Shown here: one piece after another, positions 41,284-50,231 of the stretch
Layout: each line of letters opens with the position of its first letter
Position numbering within the stretch: the first letter of the stretch is position 1
The notes under the pieces: model-generated
The model's input: the letters and a program-made list of their open reading frames with translations, nothing else
Databases searched by the model: none
Told to the model about the DNA's origin: nothing
Source of the DNA: CAG-411 sp963643465
GTDB lineage: Bacteria; Bacillota; Clostridia; Lachnospirales; Lachnospiraceae
Assembly (NCBI GenBank): GCA_963643465.1
Contig: CAVIJT010000012.1
Span: forward strand, 1 to 64,000
Length of the DNA: 64,000 nt
Direction: 5' to 3'
Made by a program: the position numbers and the translations under genes

Positions 41284-42738
41284 ATGGGAAAAAAGAAGAT
41301 TTTATTTGTAGCTTCCGAGGCAGTACCTTTTGTAAAAACAGGAGGTTTGGCTGACGTAGCGGGAACTTTACCAAAGTATTTTGACAAGGAACGTTTTGAT
41401 GTGCGTGTAATTATTCCGAAATACTCTTGTATTAAATGGGAGTATGTGCAGAAGTTCCAGTACAAGTTTAATATACGAATGTCTTATTGCGGAGAGAATA
41501 AATACATTGGAATTTTTGAGCTGGTGCAGGATGGTGTTACTTTTTATTTCTTAGATAATGAGTATTATTTTTCCGGATGGGGTCCATATACGGATGATGT
41601 AAAATGGGATATTGAGAAGTTTATTTTCTTTTCAAAGGCAGCACTTAGTTGCTTGACGGATATTGGATTTAGACCAGATGTTATTCACTGTCACGACTGG
41701 CAGACTGGTTTAGTTCCTGTATACTTAAAGGGCGTATTTCAGGACAATCCATTTTACCGCGGAATACGTTCGGTAATGACCATTCACAATTTGAAATTCC
41801 AAGGTATTTATGATAAAAAACATATTCAAGGAGTTAGTGGTTTATCCGATTATTTCTTTGGACCAGACAAATTAGGGCTTTATGGAGATGCCAATATGTT
41901 AAAAGGTGGAATTACATATGCGGATAAAATTACTACCGTTAGTAATTCTTATGCACAGGAGATAAAGACTGGATTTTATGGTGAGAAGTTAGAGGGTCTG
42001 TTGCAAGCAAGAGAACATGATTTGTGGGGAATTGTAAATGGAATTGACTATGAGCAGTTTAATCCTGAGACGGATCCACATTTAGAGAAAAATTATACAT
42101 TAAAGAATTTTAGACGAGAAAAGAAGAGAAACAAACTGGCATTGCAGAAACAGTTGGGACTTACACAGGATCCAAGTATTATGATGATTGGTATTGTGTC
42201 TCGTTTGACTGATCAGAAAGGTTTGGATTTGGTTGCCTATGTATTGGACGAGTTGTGTCAGGATGCCATTCAGTTGGTAGTGCTTGGTACAGGTACCCAT
42301 CAATATGAGGCAATGTTCCGTCATTTTGCGTGGAAATATCCGGACAAGGTATCTGCAAATATTTATTATTCCGATGAATTGTCCCATAAGATTTATGGTG
42401 GATGTGATGCGTTCTTAATGCCATCTCTATTTGAACCATGTGGCTTGAGTCAGCTTATGAGTCTTCGTTATGGAACACTGCCAATCGTTCGTGAGACTGG
42501 AGGTTTAAGAGACACCGTTCAGCCATTTAATGAGTATGAGGAAACAGGAACCGGATTTAGTTTTAGAAACTATAATGCACATGAGATGATGGCTACTGTT
42601 CGATATGCAGAACGTATTTATTATGATAAGAAGATTTTGTGGAATCGAATTGTAGACCGTGCTATGCAGCAGGATTTTTCATGGAATAATTCAGCAAAAC
42701 AATATGAATTATTATATGATCAGCTTCTTGGTTGGTAA
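41284..42738 (+). CDS. glgA: glycogen synthase (ADP-glucose type)
   Basis: A 484-aa GT5 enzyme that extends alpha-1,4-glucan from ADP-glucose. The KTGGLADVAGTLPKYF loop near the N-terminus binds the sugar nucleotide; VIHCHDWQTGLVPVYL and LMPSLFEPCGLSQLMSLRYG carry the catalytic and nucleotide-binding residues. ATG at 41284 has AAGGG at best spacing; earlier in-frame codons at 41275 and 41278 are too close. Single gene with its own terminator; other glg genes are not in the window. Confidence 0.92.
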   Translation: MGKKKILFVASEAVPFVKTGGLADVAGTLPKYFDKERFDVRVIIPKYSCIKWEYVQKFQYKFNIRMSYCGENKYIGIFELVQDGVTFYFLDNEYYFSGWGPYTDDVKWDIEKFIFFSKAALSCLTDIGFRPDVIHCHDWQTGLVPVYLKGVFQDNPFYRGIRSVMTIHNLKFQGIYDKKHIQGVSGLSDYFFGPDKLGLYGDANMLKGGITYADKITTVSNSYAQEIKTGFYGEKLEGLLQAREHDLWGIVNGIDYEQFNPETDPHLEKNYTLKNFRREKKRNKLALQKQLGLTQDPSIMMIGIVSRLTDQKGLDLVAYVLDELCQDAIQLVVLGTGTHQYEAMFRHFAWKYPDKVSANIYYSDELSHKIYGGCDAFLMPSLFEPCGLSQLMSLRYGTLPIVRETGGLRDTVQPFNEYEETGTGFSFRNYNAHEMMATVRYAERIYYDKKILWNRIVDRAMQQDFSWNNSAKQYELLYDQLLGW

Positions 42739-42753
42739 TATAAATATATGAGT

Positions 42754-42796
42754 AAAAAGAGGTATGTTCGCTTTTGGGTGGAATGCCTCTTTTTAT
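42754..42796 (+). terminator. terminator of glgA
   Basis: AAAGAGGTAT (42756-42765) pairs with ATGCCTCTTT (42783-42792), followed by further T residues. An A run on the 5' side lengthens the stem. Confidence 0.8.
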
Positions 42797-42904
42797 TTGC
42801 GCCAGTAGGGAGGAAAATGGAGTGCCTGCATGAAGATTTGACGAACACCGTGAGAAATTGGCAAGGGGGTCTTATGATTTCCAGAAATAGAGAAAGTACA
42901 TTGA

Positions 42905-42932
42905 TTGACAAAGATATAAAGTGTGATATAAT
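42905..42932 (+). promoter_or_regulatory. promoter of lon
   Basis: TTGACA (42905-42910), a 16-nt spacer and TATAAT (42927-42932): near-perfect vegetative promoter just upstream of the CIRCE element. Confidence 0.78.
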
Positions 42933-42946
42933 ACAAGAAAAAGGAA

Positions 42947-42973
42947 TTAGCACTCTGGTGAGTTGAGTGCTAA
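42947..42973. promoter_or_regulatory. CIRCE operator (HrcA site) in front of lon
   Basis: TTAGCACTC (42947-42955), nine bases, GAGTGCTAA (42965-42973): an exact CIRCE inverted repeat. It begins 15 bp after the -10 box, so HrcA would block initiation and the element would be in the mRNA leader. CIRCE normally controls groESL and dnaK operons. Confidence 0.92.
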
Positions 42974-42994
42974 TTGAGGTGAGGAGATGTGCGT

Positions 42995-45268
42995 ATGACC
43001 ATTATACCTTTTTATAATTTAATTGTGTTACCAAGAGTGACATATTATTTTCAAGAAGATTATTATAAAGAATTAGCAAAAAAAGATGCAGTAGTGGGAG
43101 AGCAAGTATTGTTTCTTATGCTTCAGGAGAATCGCCAGCGTGCAGAGATAAAAGCAGAAGACTTTTATCCGATTGGTGTACTTGGAGAGATTGAGACTGT
43201 GGATGATGATGGAAATGTAGGACTTAGGGCGATGACAAGAGTTCATACCACAAGTGTGCGTGTTACAAAGACAAAGATTACAGCAACTTATGAGGAAATT
43301 CCAGATATAGAAGATATTGATAAAAAGAAAGCAGCCAAACAATTTCAGAATATCAAAAAAACATTGTTACAGTATGTGAGCAATTATCAATGGGGAATGA
43401 TGGCAAGAGAGTATATTGTACAGTGGGATTCTCTTGCAGAGATGGTGGCAACCATGTCCAGACAGTTGGAGATTTCCAATGAGGAGAAATATGCTATTTT
43501 AGAGGAAGATTCCCTTACAAAGAGAAATGAGCGAATGGAGGCGGCAATCTATGAATTTATTGCGGTATCCAGAGTAAGTAATGAGGCTGAGAGTCAGCAG
43601 ACTGAGGAAAATGAGAAGGCATATCGGGAGCAGGCCATAAAAAAACAGATTACTATTTTGCAGAAAGAATTGGACAACATGCACCCGGAGAATGTAACGG
43701 ATGTGCGAAAGTTTGAGAAAAAGATTGCAGAATCTGGTATGAACGAAGAAGCAAGAAAAGAAGCAGACAAAATTCTCAACCGTATGAAACAGGAAGGAGA
43801 AAATAGTCATGAATATGGTACTTTATATGACTATTTGGATTTTGTAACCAGTCTTTCTTGGAAAAAAGCACCATTTCGTGACATTGACCTTTCAAAAGCA
43901 GAGGAAATTCTTGATGAGGAACACTATGGTTTGAAAAAAGTAAAGCAACGTATTATTCAGCAAATTGCTGTAATGGCTTTAAATAAACAGCAGTCTGGTT
44001 CTATTTTACTGTTTGTTGGTGCGCCGGGAACGGGTAAGACAAGCATTGGACAAAGTGTGGCAAAAGCGTTGAATCGGGAGTATGTACGCGTCAGTCTTGG
44101 TGGTGTAAAGGATGAGGCAGAGATCAGAGGGCATAGAAGAACGTATGTAGGTGCTATGGCAGGACGAATTATGGAGGGGATTAAGCGAAGTGGCGTATCC
44201 AATCCTGTAGTTGTGTTAGATGAGATTGATAAATTGTCAAATTCCTATAATGGAGATCCGGCAAGTGCTCTTTTGGAAGTTCTTGATCCAGAGCAAAATC
44301 AAACATTTACGGATCATTATATGAATGTGCCATATGATTTGTCTGATGTATTGTTTTTATGTACTGCAAATTCTATGGACACCATTCCAGAACCACTTTT
44401 GAATCGTATGGAAGTAATACAGTTCCAGGGATATACAGAGACAGAAAAAGTGCAAATTGCAAGAAAGCACTTGATTCCAAAGGCTATGAAGAGTACCGGA
44501 ATTACAAGTTCAAAGTTGAAAGTGACCGATGCTGCGTTGCATGCCATTATTTCTGAGTATACAATGGAGGCTGGTGTGCGAGGTTTGAAAAAGCATCTGG
44601 CTACACTTTGCCGAATTGCAGCAGTAAAGCTGGTTCGTGGAGAACAGAAGTCTATTACAGTAGGGCCAAAGAAATTAAAAGAATTTTTGGATCAAAAACC
44701 AATTCGTCACGACAGTATTTTGGAGAAAAAGAAACCAGGAGTAGTTACCGGTCTTGCATGGACGCAGGCTGGTGGAGATATTTTGTTTATCGAGACTATG
44801 TTTACCAAAGGAAAAGGTGAGATAAAAGTAACTGGACAATTAGGTGATGTTATGAAGGAGTCCGTACAGATTGCCATTACTTTAGTAAAAAGTCGTTTTC
44901 CGGAAAAGCAACAGTTTTTTGCAGAGCATGATCTGCATATTCATGTGCCGGAAGGAGCTGTTCCAAAGGATGGTCCGTCGGCTGGTATCACTCTTACTAC
45001 AGCACTTACTTCTTTGGTGTTAGATAGGGCAGTTAGTCCGGAAATTGCCATGACAGGAGAAGTGTCTTTGCGTGGAAATGTAATGCCAATTGGAGGGCTT
45101 CCGGAAAAGTTGATGGCAGCAGTTCGAGCGGGAATAAAGACTGTGTTTATACCACAAGATAATGAGGAAGATTTGGAAGATGTAGCAGAGGAAGTAAAAT
45201 CCCAATTAACCATTATTCCAGTGCATACCATTGATGATGTGTTGAAACACACCAAACTAAAATCATAA
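42995..45268 (+). CDS. lon: ATP-dependent protease Lon
   Basis: A 757-aa AAA+ serine protease degrading misfolded and regulatory proteins. Layout: N-terminal substrate domain (~1-190), coiled coil, AAA module with Walker A GAPGTGKTS and Walker B VVLDEIDKL, then the protease domain with catalytic Ser in PKDGPSAGITL and Lys in GGLPEKLMAAVRAG. The ATG at 42995 is spaced 8 nt from GAGGAG; a GTG at 42989 is too close. A perfect CIRCE element precedes it, predicting HrcA-controlled heat induction. Confidence 0.94.
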   Translation: MTIIPFYNLIVLPRVTYYFQEDYYKELAKKDAVVGEQVLFLMLQENRQRAEIKAEDFYPIGVLGEIETVDDDGNVGLRAMTRVHTTSVRVTKTKITATYEEIPDIEDIDKKKAAKQFQNIKKTLLQYVSNYQWGMMAREYIVQWDSLAEMVATMSRQLEISNEEKYAILEEDSLTKRNERMEAAIYEFIAVSRVSNEAESQQTEENEKAYREQAIKKQITILQKELDNMHPENVTDVRKFEKKIAESGMNEEARKEADKILNRMKQEGENSHEYGTLYDYLDFVTSLSWKKAPFRDIDLSKAEEILDEEHYGLKKVKQRIIQQIAVMALNKQQSGSILLFVGAPGTGKTSIGQSVAKALNREYVRVSLGGVKDEAEIRGHRRTYVGAMAGRIMEGIKRSGVSNPVVVLDEIDKLSNSYNGDPASALLEVLDPEQNQTFTDHYMNVPYDLSDVLFLCTANSMDTIPEPLLNRMEVIQFQGYTETEKVQIARKHLIPKAMKSTGITSSKLKVTDAALHAIISEYTMEAGVRGLKKHLATLCRIAAVKLVRGEQKSITVGPKKLKEFLDQKPIRHDSILEKKKPGVVTGLAWTQAGGDILFIETMFTKGKGEIKVTGQLGDVMKESVQIAITLVKSRFPEKQQFFAEHDLHIHVPEGAVPKDGPSAGITLTTALTSLVLDRAVSPEIAMTGEVSLRGNVMPIGGLPEKLMAAVRAGIKTVFIPQDNEEDLEDVAEEVKSQLTIIPVHTIDDVLKHTKLKS

Positions 45269-45270
45269 AA

Positions 45271-45314
45271 AAATATTAAGTCGAGTAGGCGTTAGCATAC
45301 TCGACTTAATATTT
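45271..45314. terminator. 17-bp perfect bidirectional terminator
   Basis: AAATATTAAGTCGAGTA (45271-45287) and its exact complement at 45298-45314, loop of 10 nt. It starts 2 bp after the lon stop codon; the right arm is the last coding part of the minus-strand DUF2325 gene, whose stop lies in the loop. Confidence 0.85.
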
Positions 45315-45570
45315 CTGTTAGGGCGTTTCCACTGCTTGTATGGCAACGTATTACATTTGCGTTGCATTTGGAAGCTTCAGTGACTGCACAGCGAACCAGT
45401 TTGTGGGATACGGTGTTGGTAAACAAAACAACCAAATCCGGCCGTCCAAATTGGTCGCTTAAACTTCCGGTCATGTGGGTGAATACTTTTGCTTTACAGT
45501 GAAACGATTTACAGATTTTTTTATATTGACATACCATTCGGTCGTGTCCTCCGATAATTACTACGCTCAT
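45292..45570 (-). CDS. DUF2325 small protein
   Basis: A 92-aa protein beginning MSVVIIGGHDRMVCQYKKI, a DUF2325 pattern with a Rossmann-like start and a later GRPDLVVLFTNTVSHKL. Cysteines (in MVCQ, FHCKAK, KLVRCAV, IRCHTS) may bind metal. Function unknown in the family. GGAGGT on the minus strand about 8 nt upstream supports the start at 45570; a longer frame to 45657 has no site. The last codons form one arm of the terminator shared with lon. Confidence 0.8.
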   Translation of the reverse strand: MSVVIIGGHDRMVCQYKKICKSFHCKAKVFTHMTGSLSDQFGRPDLVVLFTNTVSHKLVRCAVTEASKCNANVIRCHTSSGNALTEILSRVC

Positions 45571-45695
45571 AGAGTACCTCCATATATGTATCTTTATGTT
45601 TTGGGTGTTAGCTTCGACTAACAAGTATATCTTAGCGTATTTTCTTGGAAAAAGCAAGCAAAATAAATGAGAAAAAGTAATCTGTATTAGGCATT

Positions 45696-45723
45696 TTGAC
45701 TTGTATGCCTTTTTTGTTATAAT
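45696..45723 (+). promoter_or_regulatory. promoter of the PF06541-like membrane protein gene
   Basis: TTGACT (45696-45701), a 16-nt spacer and TATAAT (45718-45723). Confidence 0.6.
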
Positions 45724-45761
45724 AGTGTTAAAAAGAATGTAATATTAGGGAGATTGTTGTC

Positions 45762-46502
45762 ATGTGGTTAAGTAAAATGGTGTTGGAATTTATGGTGTTT
45801 AGTTTGCTTGGTTGGATTTATGAAACGATATATACCATAATAAAAACCAAAAAATGGGATAATAGAGGATTTTTGTTTGGCCCCATTTGTCCTATTTATG
45901 GAGTAGGCGCAGTAGCTGTAATTTGGCTTGTGCGTGTTTTGCGAATATTTCATATAGATTATACTTGGTGGCTAATTTTTATAATTGCATTTATAGGAAG
46001 TGCTTTTTTAGAGTATGGTACCAGTTGGTTGTTGGAAAAACTATTTCACGCCTATTGGTGGGATTATGATGATATGCCTATGAACATTAATGGGCGAATT
46101 TGTGTGCCTGCATCCATTTTATTTGGTGTAGTTGGAAATTTGATTGCTTTTTATGTGGTTCCTTTGCTGGACCGATATGAAAGCTATATTCCGGAAATTC
46201 TGGCAGAGTTTTTAAGCCTGCTGTTTGTTGCTATTATAACGGTGGATTTGACCTTGACAGCCGTTAGCCTTACTGATTTTGCAAAGGTAATCACCAATCT
46301 GGAAAAGAATGTGAATCAGCGGATGGAAAATGTAGTGGAAAATATGAACGCCTCAAATTTGATTGCTATTGATCGTGTAAAGGGGTTTCGTTTTCGGGCA
46401 TCTGAAAAATCTAAGTTGCAGCGAACTGAAAAAGTGCTGGAATTGATTCGAAAAAGTAAATTAGAAAGAAAAAGGCGAAAAAGGAAGAAAAAGAGAAAAT
46501 AA
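45762..46502 (+). CDS. putative ABC-transporter-type permease (PF06541-like)
   Basis: A 246-aa membrane protein. The N-terminal FSLLGWIYETIYTIIKTKKW and NRGFLFGPICPIYGVGAV match the 'putative ABC-transporter type IV / CmpB-like' family (DUF1113). About five membrane segments, then a charged cytoplasmic tail very rich in Lys/Arg (the last ~20 residues). No ATPase is adjacent and the function is unknown. AGGGAGA precedes the ATG. Own promoter and terminator. Confidence 0.75.
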   Translation: MWLSKMVLEFMVFSLLGWIYETIYTIIKTKKWDNRGFLFGPICPIYGVGAVAVIWLVRVLRIFHIDYTWWLIFIIAFIGSAFLEYGTSWLLEKLFHAYWWDYDDMPMNINGRICVPASILFGVVGNLIAFYVVPLLDRYESYIPEILAEFLSLLFVAIITVDLTLTAVSLTDFAKVITNLEKNVNQRMENVVENMNASNLIAIDRVKGFRFRASEKSKLQRTEKVLELIRKSKLERKRRKRKKKRK

Positions 46503-46511
46503 TGTGGTTTT

Positions 46512-46555
46512 AGAAAGTGTATTGTAAAAAAAAGCAGTACGCTTTCTTTTTTATT
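46512..46555 (+). terminator. terminator after the PF06541-like gene
   Basis: AGAAAGTGTATTG (46512-46524) pairs with CAGTACGCTTTCT (46535-46547) with two G-U pairs, followed by a T tract. Confidence 0.8.
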
Positions 46556-46608
46556 TACAAACAATTTACATGCAAGTGGTGATGGACTTTACATAAGGGT
46601 GCTATGAT
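46554..46608 (+). promoter_or_regulatory. Pho-box promoter of pstSCAB-phoU
   Basis: TTTACA at 46554, 46565 and 46588 (starts 11 and 23 bp apart), then TATGAT at 46603-46608 as the -10. The direct repeats on one face of the helix fit PhoB/PhoP-type binding. The same layout recurs at 50882 and 55069. Confidence 0.75.
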
Positions 46609-46690
46609 TCTATTGTAAGTAAAAAGAAACTGTAATAGCCGTTATCAATCATACAGTTTCAAGAAGAGAAGTTATGGAGGATTGATTTTT

Positions 46691-47581
46691 ATGAAGAAGA
46701 AAACAAGGAAAGCAATAGGATTGGCACTATGTGCAGTTTTATCATTTGGAATGCTTACTGGGTGTGGAAAAGATACAACATCAGGAGATAGTAAAGGAGC
46801 ATCTGGAGAAATTTCGGTAGTATCAAGAGAAGATGGTTCAGGTACAAGAAGTGCATTTGTAGAACTTACTGGAGTAGAAGAAAAAGATGCAGACGGTAAC
46901 AAAGTGGATTATACATACGAAGATGCCATTGTTGCAAATAGTACAGAGATTGTAATGACAACAGTGGAAGGGGACGAGAATGCCATTGGTTACATATCGT
47001 TAGGTTCTATGAGTGATAGTGTAAAAGGATTACAGGTAGATGGTGTCGATCCTACAGCAGAGAATATTATCAATGGAACTTACACATTATCAAGACCATT
47101 TAATATTGTAACAAATGGACAAGTTTCAGACGCTGCACAGGATTTTATAAACTTTATTATGAGTGAAGATGGGCAGAAGGTAATTTCTGATAACGGTTAC
47201 ATTGAAGTAGATAACAGTGGAGCGTTTACAAGTAACGGCGCATCTGGAAAAGTGGTAGTAGCTGGTTCTTCTTCTGTAACACCTGTAATGGAAAAATTGC
47301 AGGAGGCTTATCAGGCAATCAATGGAGATGTGGAAATTGAAATTCAGGAAAGTGACTCAACTACAGGAGTAAACTTTACCGCAGATGGTACTTGTGATAT
47401 CGGTATGGCATCCAGAGATTTATCGGATGAAGAGACTGGAAAAGGACTTACTGCAACAGCTATTGCTATGGACGGTATTGTAACAATTGTAAATAACGCA
47501 AATGAAATTACAGGACTTACAAAAGATCAGATTAAGGATGTATTCCGTGGTAATATAACAGATTGGTCAGAGTTACAGTAA
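46691..47581 (+). CDS. pstS: phosphate-binding lipoprotein, circularly permuted
   Basis: A 296-aa lipoprotein (lipobox LTGC, Cys 25) that captures phosphate outside the cell for PstCAB. The order of parts is reversed from classical PstS. The mature protein begins with VVSREDGSGTRSAF (residues 43-56), usually the start of the C-terminal half, and only later comes VVVAGSSSVTPVMEKL (GSSSV at 192-196), usually the N-terminus. It ends with IKDVFRGNITDWSELQ, which in classical PstS directly precedes the SREDGSGTR block. Both phosphate-contacting segments are present. GGAGG stands 10 nt upstream of the ATG. First gene of the Pho operon. Confidence 0.88.
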   Translation: MKKKTRKAIGLALCAVLSFGMLTGCGKDTTSGDSKGASGEISVVSREDGSGTRSAFVELTGVEEKDADGNKVDYTYEDAIVANSTEIVMTTVEGDENAIGYISLGSMSDSVKGLQVDGVDPTAENIINGTYTLSRPFNIVTNGQVSDAAQDFINFIMSEDGQKVISDNGYIEVDNSGAFTSNGASGKVVVAGSSSVTPVMEKLQEAYQAINGDVEIEIQESDSTTGVNFTADGTCDIGMASRDLSDEETGKGLTATAIAMDGIVTIVNNANEITGLTKDQIKDVFRGNITDWSELQ

Positions 47582-47597
47582 AATAGGAGTGAACACA

Positions 47598-48452
47598 ATG
47601 AAACATGTAAAAGAAAAAGGCATGGAAGTTGTATTTTTAATTGCGGCGTGTGTGTCCATTTTATCGGTAGTTCTCATTTGTGGATTTCTGTTTGCAAATG
47701 GAATTCCGGCAATCGGTAAGATTGGAATTGGAAAATTTCTGGCAGGTGTGGATTGGAGACCTTCCAATGAAATTTTCGGAATTTTGCCAATGATTTTAGG
47801 AAGTATCTATGTAACAGCCGGAGCAATTTTAATTGGTGTACCAATTGGAATTTTGGCTGCTGCATTTATGGCTAAATTTTGCCCGAAAATTTTGTATAAA
47901 CCGTTGAAAACCGGAATAAATTTAATGGCTGGTATTCCTTCGGTCGTATATGGATTTTTTGGTCTGTGTGTGCTAGTTCCTATGTGCAGAAATTGGTTTG
48001 GTGGAAATGGAAACAGTATGCTTACTGCATCGGTTTTACTTGGAATTATGATTTTGCCTACCATTATCAGCGTATCGGAGTCTTCCATTCGTGCAGTGCC
48101 AGAAAAATATTATCAAGGTGCGCTTGCCCTTGGGGCCACTCATGAGAGAAGTGTATTTCTCACTGTACTTCCTGCTGCAAAATCTGGAATTTTAGCCGGA
48201 GTTATTTTAGGAATTGGAAGAGCAATCGGAGAAACTATGGCTGTGATTATGGTGGCTGGTAATCAGGCAAGAATGCCAAAGGGCTTGCTAAAGGGGGTTC
48301 GTACCCTTACTGCCAACATTGTAATGGAAATGGGATATGCAACAGGTTTGCATCGAGAAGCATTGATTGCAACAGGTGTGGTGTTGTTTGTATTCATTTT
48401 GAGTATTAACTTGTTATTCTCTTGTATTGCACGAAAAGCAAGGGATGAATAA
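47598..48452 (+). CDS. pstC: phosphate ABC transporter permease PstC
   Basis: A 284-aa permease with six membrane segments and the binding-protein-dependent transport signature around GATHERSVFLTVLPAAKSGI, which contacts PstB. FGILPMILGSIYVT and AGIPSVVYGFFGL are typical of PstC/PstA. ATG at 47598 preceded by AGGAGTG; the GTG at 47589 is inside that site. It follows pstS by 16 bp. Confidence 0.92.
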   Translation: MKHVKEKGMEVVFLIAACVSILSVVLICGFLFANGIPAIGKIGIGKFLAGVDWRPSNEIFGILPMILGSIYVTAGAILIGVPIGILAAAFMAKFCPKILYKPLKTGINLMAGIPSVVYGFFGLCVLVPMCRNWFGGNGNSMLTASVLLGIMILPTIISVSESSIRAVPEKYYQGALALGATHERSVFLTVLPAAKSGILAGVILGIGRAIGETMAVIMVAGNQARMPKGLLKGVRTLTANIVMEMGYATGLHREALIATGVVLFVFILSINLLFSCIARKARDE

Positions 48453-48500
48453 GAAGGCAAAGGTTGAAAGAAATAATGGAAGAAAGGCTGGGTACAAATT

Positions 48501-49394
48501 ATGAACGAAAATATAGTAGGAATCAACCGAGTGACCTTTCGGGAAAAGATGGAATCCTATAAAAAACATCCGGGCTCCTTTTGCCTGTTGCTTTTAGTAA
48601 TTTTTGCAATTGGATTTACAGTTGCTGTGCTTGGGTATCTCGTTCTTTATATTTTAATAAAAGGAGTGCCATATTTGACTCCATCTTTGTTTGCATGGGA
48701 ATATAATTCGGATAATGTGTCTATGTTGCCATCTCTAATCAATACAGTGCTTATGACTTTATTAGCGTTGATTGTGGCTGTGCCAATTGGAATGTTTTCT
48801 GCTATTTATTTGGTGGAATATGCCAAAAAAGGAAATAAATTAGTTGCAATTGTTCGAATTACAGCGGAAACATTGACAGGAATTCCATCTATTGTATACG
48901 GTTTGTTTGGAATGTTGTTTTTTGTATCTGCGTTAGGATGGAGACAATCCTTGTTGTCAGGTGCATTTACTGTGGCAATCATGGTTTTACCAGTAATTAT
49001 GCGAACTACAGAGGAGGCACTGTTAGCGGTGCCGGATTCGTATCGACAGGGAAGTCTTGGTCTTGGAGCTGGGAAATTAAGAACCGTATTCCGTGTGGTG
49101 CTTCCAAGCGCCATACCCGGAATTTTATCAGGAGTGATTCTTGCCATTGGTCGTATTGTGGGAGAAACTGCAGCACTTATTTATACGGCAGGAAGTATTG
49201 CAGAAGTGCCAGATAGTGTATTTGACTCAACCAGAACTTTGGCAGTACATATGTACAATCTTTCCAAAGAAGGTCTGCATACCAATCAAGCATATGCGAC
49301 TGCAGTAATATTGTTAATATTGGTAATTTGTATTAATTTTATTTCTGACAAATTGGCAGGGCAGCTTTCTAAAGTTAGTGGTGGAGAAAAATAA
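48501..49394 (+). CDS. pstA: phosphate ABC transporter permease PstA
   Basis: A 297-aa permease, six membrane segments. MLPSLINTVLMTLLALIVAV, LTGIPSIVYGLFGM and the cytoplasmic loop LGAGKLRTVFRVVLPSAIPGI match PstA. It pairs with PstC to form the channel. The ribosome site before the ATG is weaker (AAAGG, ~13 nt away) than in the neighbours. It follows pstC by 48 bp in the same operon. Confidence 0.92.
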   Translation: MNENIVGINRVTFREKMESYKKHPGSFCLLLLVIFAIGFTVAVLGYLVLYILIKGVPYLTPSLFAWEYNSDNVSMLPSLINTVLMTLLALIVAVPIGMFSAIYLVEYAKKGNKLVAIVRITAETLTGIPSIVYGLFGMLFFVSALGWRQSLLSGAFTVAIMVLPVIMRTTEEALLAVPDSYRQGSLGLGAGKLRTVFRVVLPSAIPGILSGVILAIGRIVGETAALIYTAGSIAEVPDSVFDSTRTLAVHMYNLSKEGLHTNQAYATAVILLILVICINFISDKLAGQLSKVSGGEK

Positions 49395-49415
49395 AAATCA
49401 GAAAGGAAATTGTGT

Positions 49416-50177
49416 ATGGATACAAAGGAAATTGTATTTAATGTGGAAAACTTAAATCTGTATTACGACAGTTTTCATGCCTTGAAAGATATTAATATGA
49501 AATTGCCCAAAAAAGAAATTACTGCATTTATTGGGCCAAGTGGATGTGGAAAATCTACATTTTTAAAATCCCTTAATCGTATGAACGATTTAGTAGAGGG
49601 GTGTAAAATTACAGGAACGGTTACACTGGATGGAGAAAATATTTATCAGGGAATGGATGTAAATAATCTTCGAAAACGTGTAGGAATGGTATTTCAAAAT
49701 CCCAATCCATTTCCAATGAGTGTGTATGATAACATTGCATATGGACCTAGAACACACGGAATTCGCAACAAGGCAAAGTTGGATGAAATTGTGGAAAAAT
49801 CTCTTCGTCAGGCAGCAATCTGGGATGAGTTAAAGGATCGTTTAAAAAAGTCTGCCATCGGATTGTCTGGTGGTCAGCAGCAGAGACTTTGTATTGCCAG
49901 AGCGCTTGCGGTAGAACCGGAGGTACTTCTTATGGATGAGCCTACTTCTGCACTTGATCCAATTTCCACTTCAAAAATTGAAGATTTGGCATTGGAATTA
50001 AAGAAAGATTATACAATTATCATGGTCACACATAATATGCAGCAGGCAACCAGAATATCAGATAATACTGCCTTTTTCCTTATGGGAGAGGTTGTGGAGT
50101 ACGATAAGACCGAACAACTCTTTTCTATGCCAAAGGACAAACGGACAGAAGATTATATTACTGGTCGTTTTGGTTGA
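49416..50177 (+). CDS. pstB: phosphate ABC transporter ATP-binding protein PstB
   Basis: A 253-aa ATPase powering phosphate import. Walker A GPSGCGKST followed by FLKSLNRMNDL, which is diagnostic for PstB; signature LSGGQQQRLCIARALA; Walker B LLMDEPTSALDP; switch His in VTHNMQQATR. ATG at 49416 follows AAAGGA; an earlier in-frame TTG at 49410 is unlikely. Confidence 0.95.
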   Translation: MDTKEIVFNVENLNLYYDSFHALKDINMKLPKKEITAFIGPSGCGKSTFLKSLNRMNDLVEGCKITGTVTLDGENIYQGMDVNNLRKRVGMVFQNPNPFPMSVYDNIAYGPRTHGIRNKAKLDEIVEKSLRQAAIWDELKDRLKKSAIGLSGGQQQRLCIARALAVEPEVLLMDEPTSALDPISTSKIEDLALELKKDYTIIMVTHNMQQATRISDNTAFFLMGEVVEYDKTEQLFSMPKDKRTEDYITGRFG

Positions 50178-50231
50178 TGCAAGCTAAAGTCAAATAAGAA
50201 AATGTGAATAGTAGCAGGAAAGGAGTTAAGT

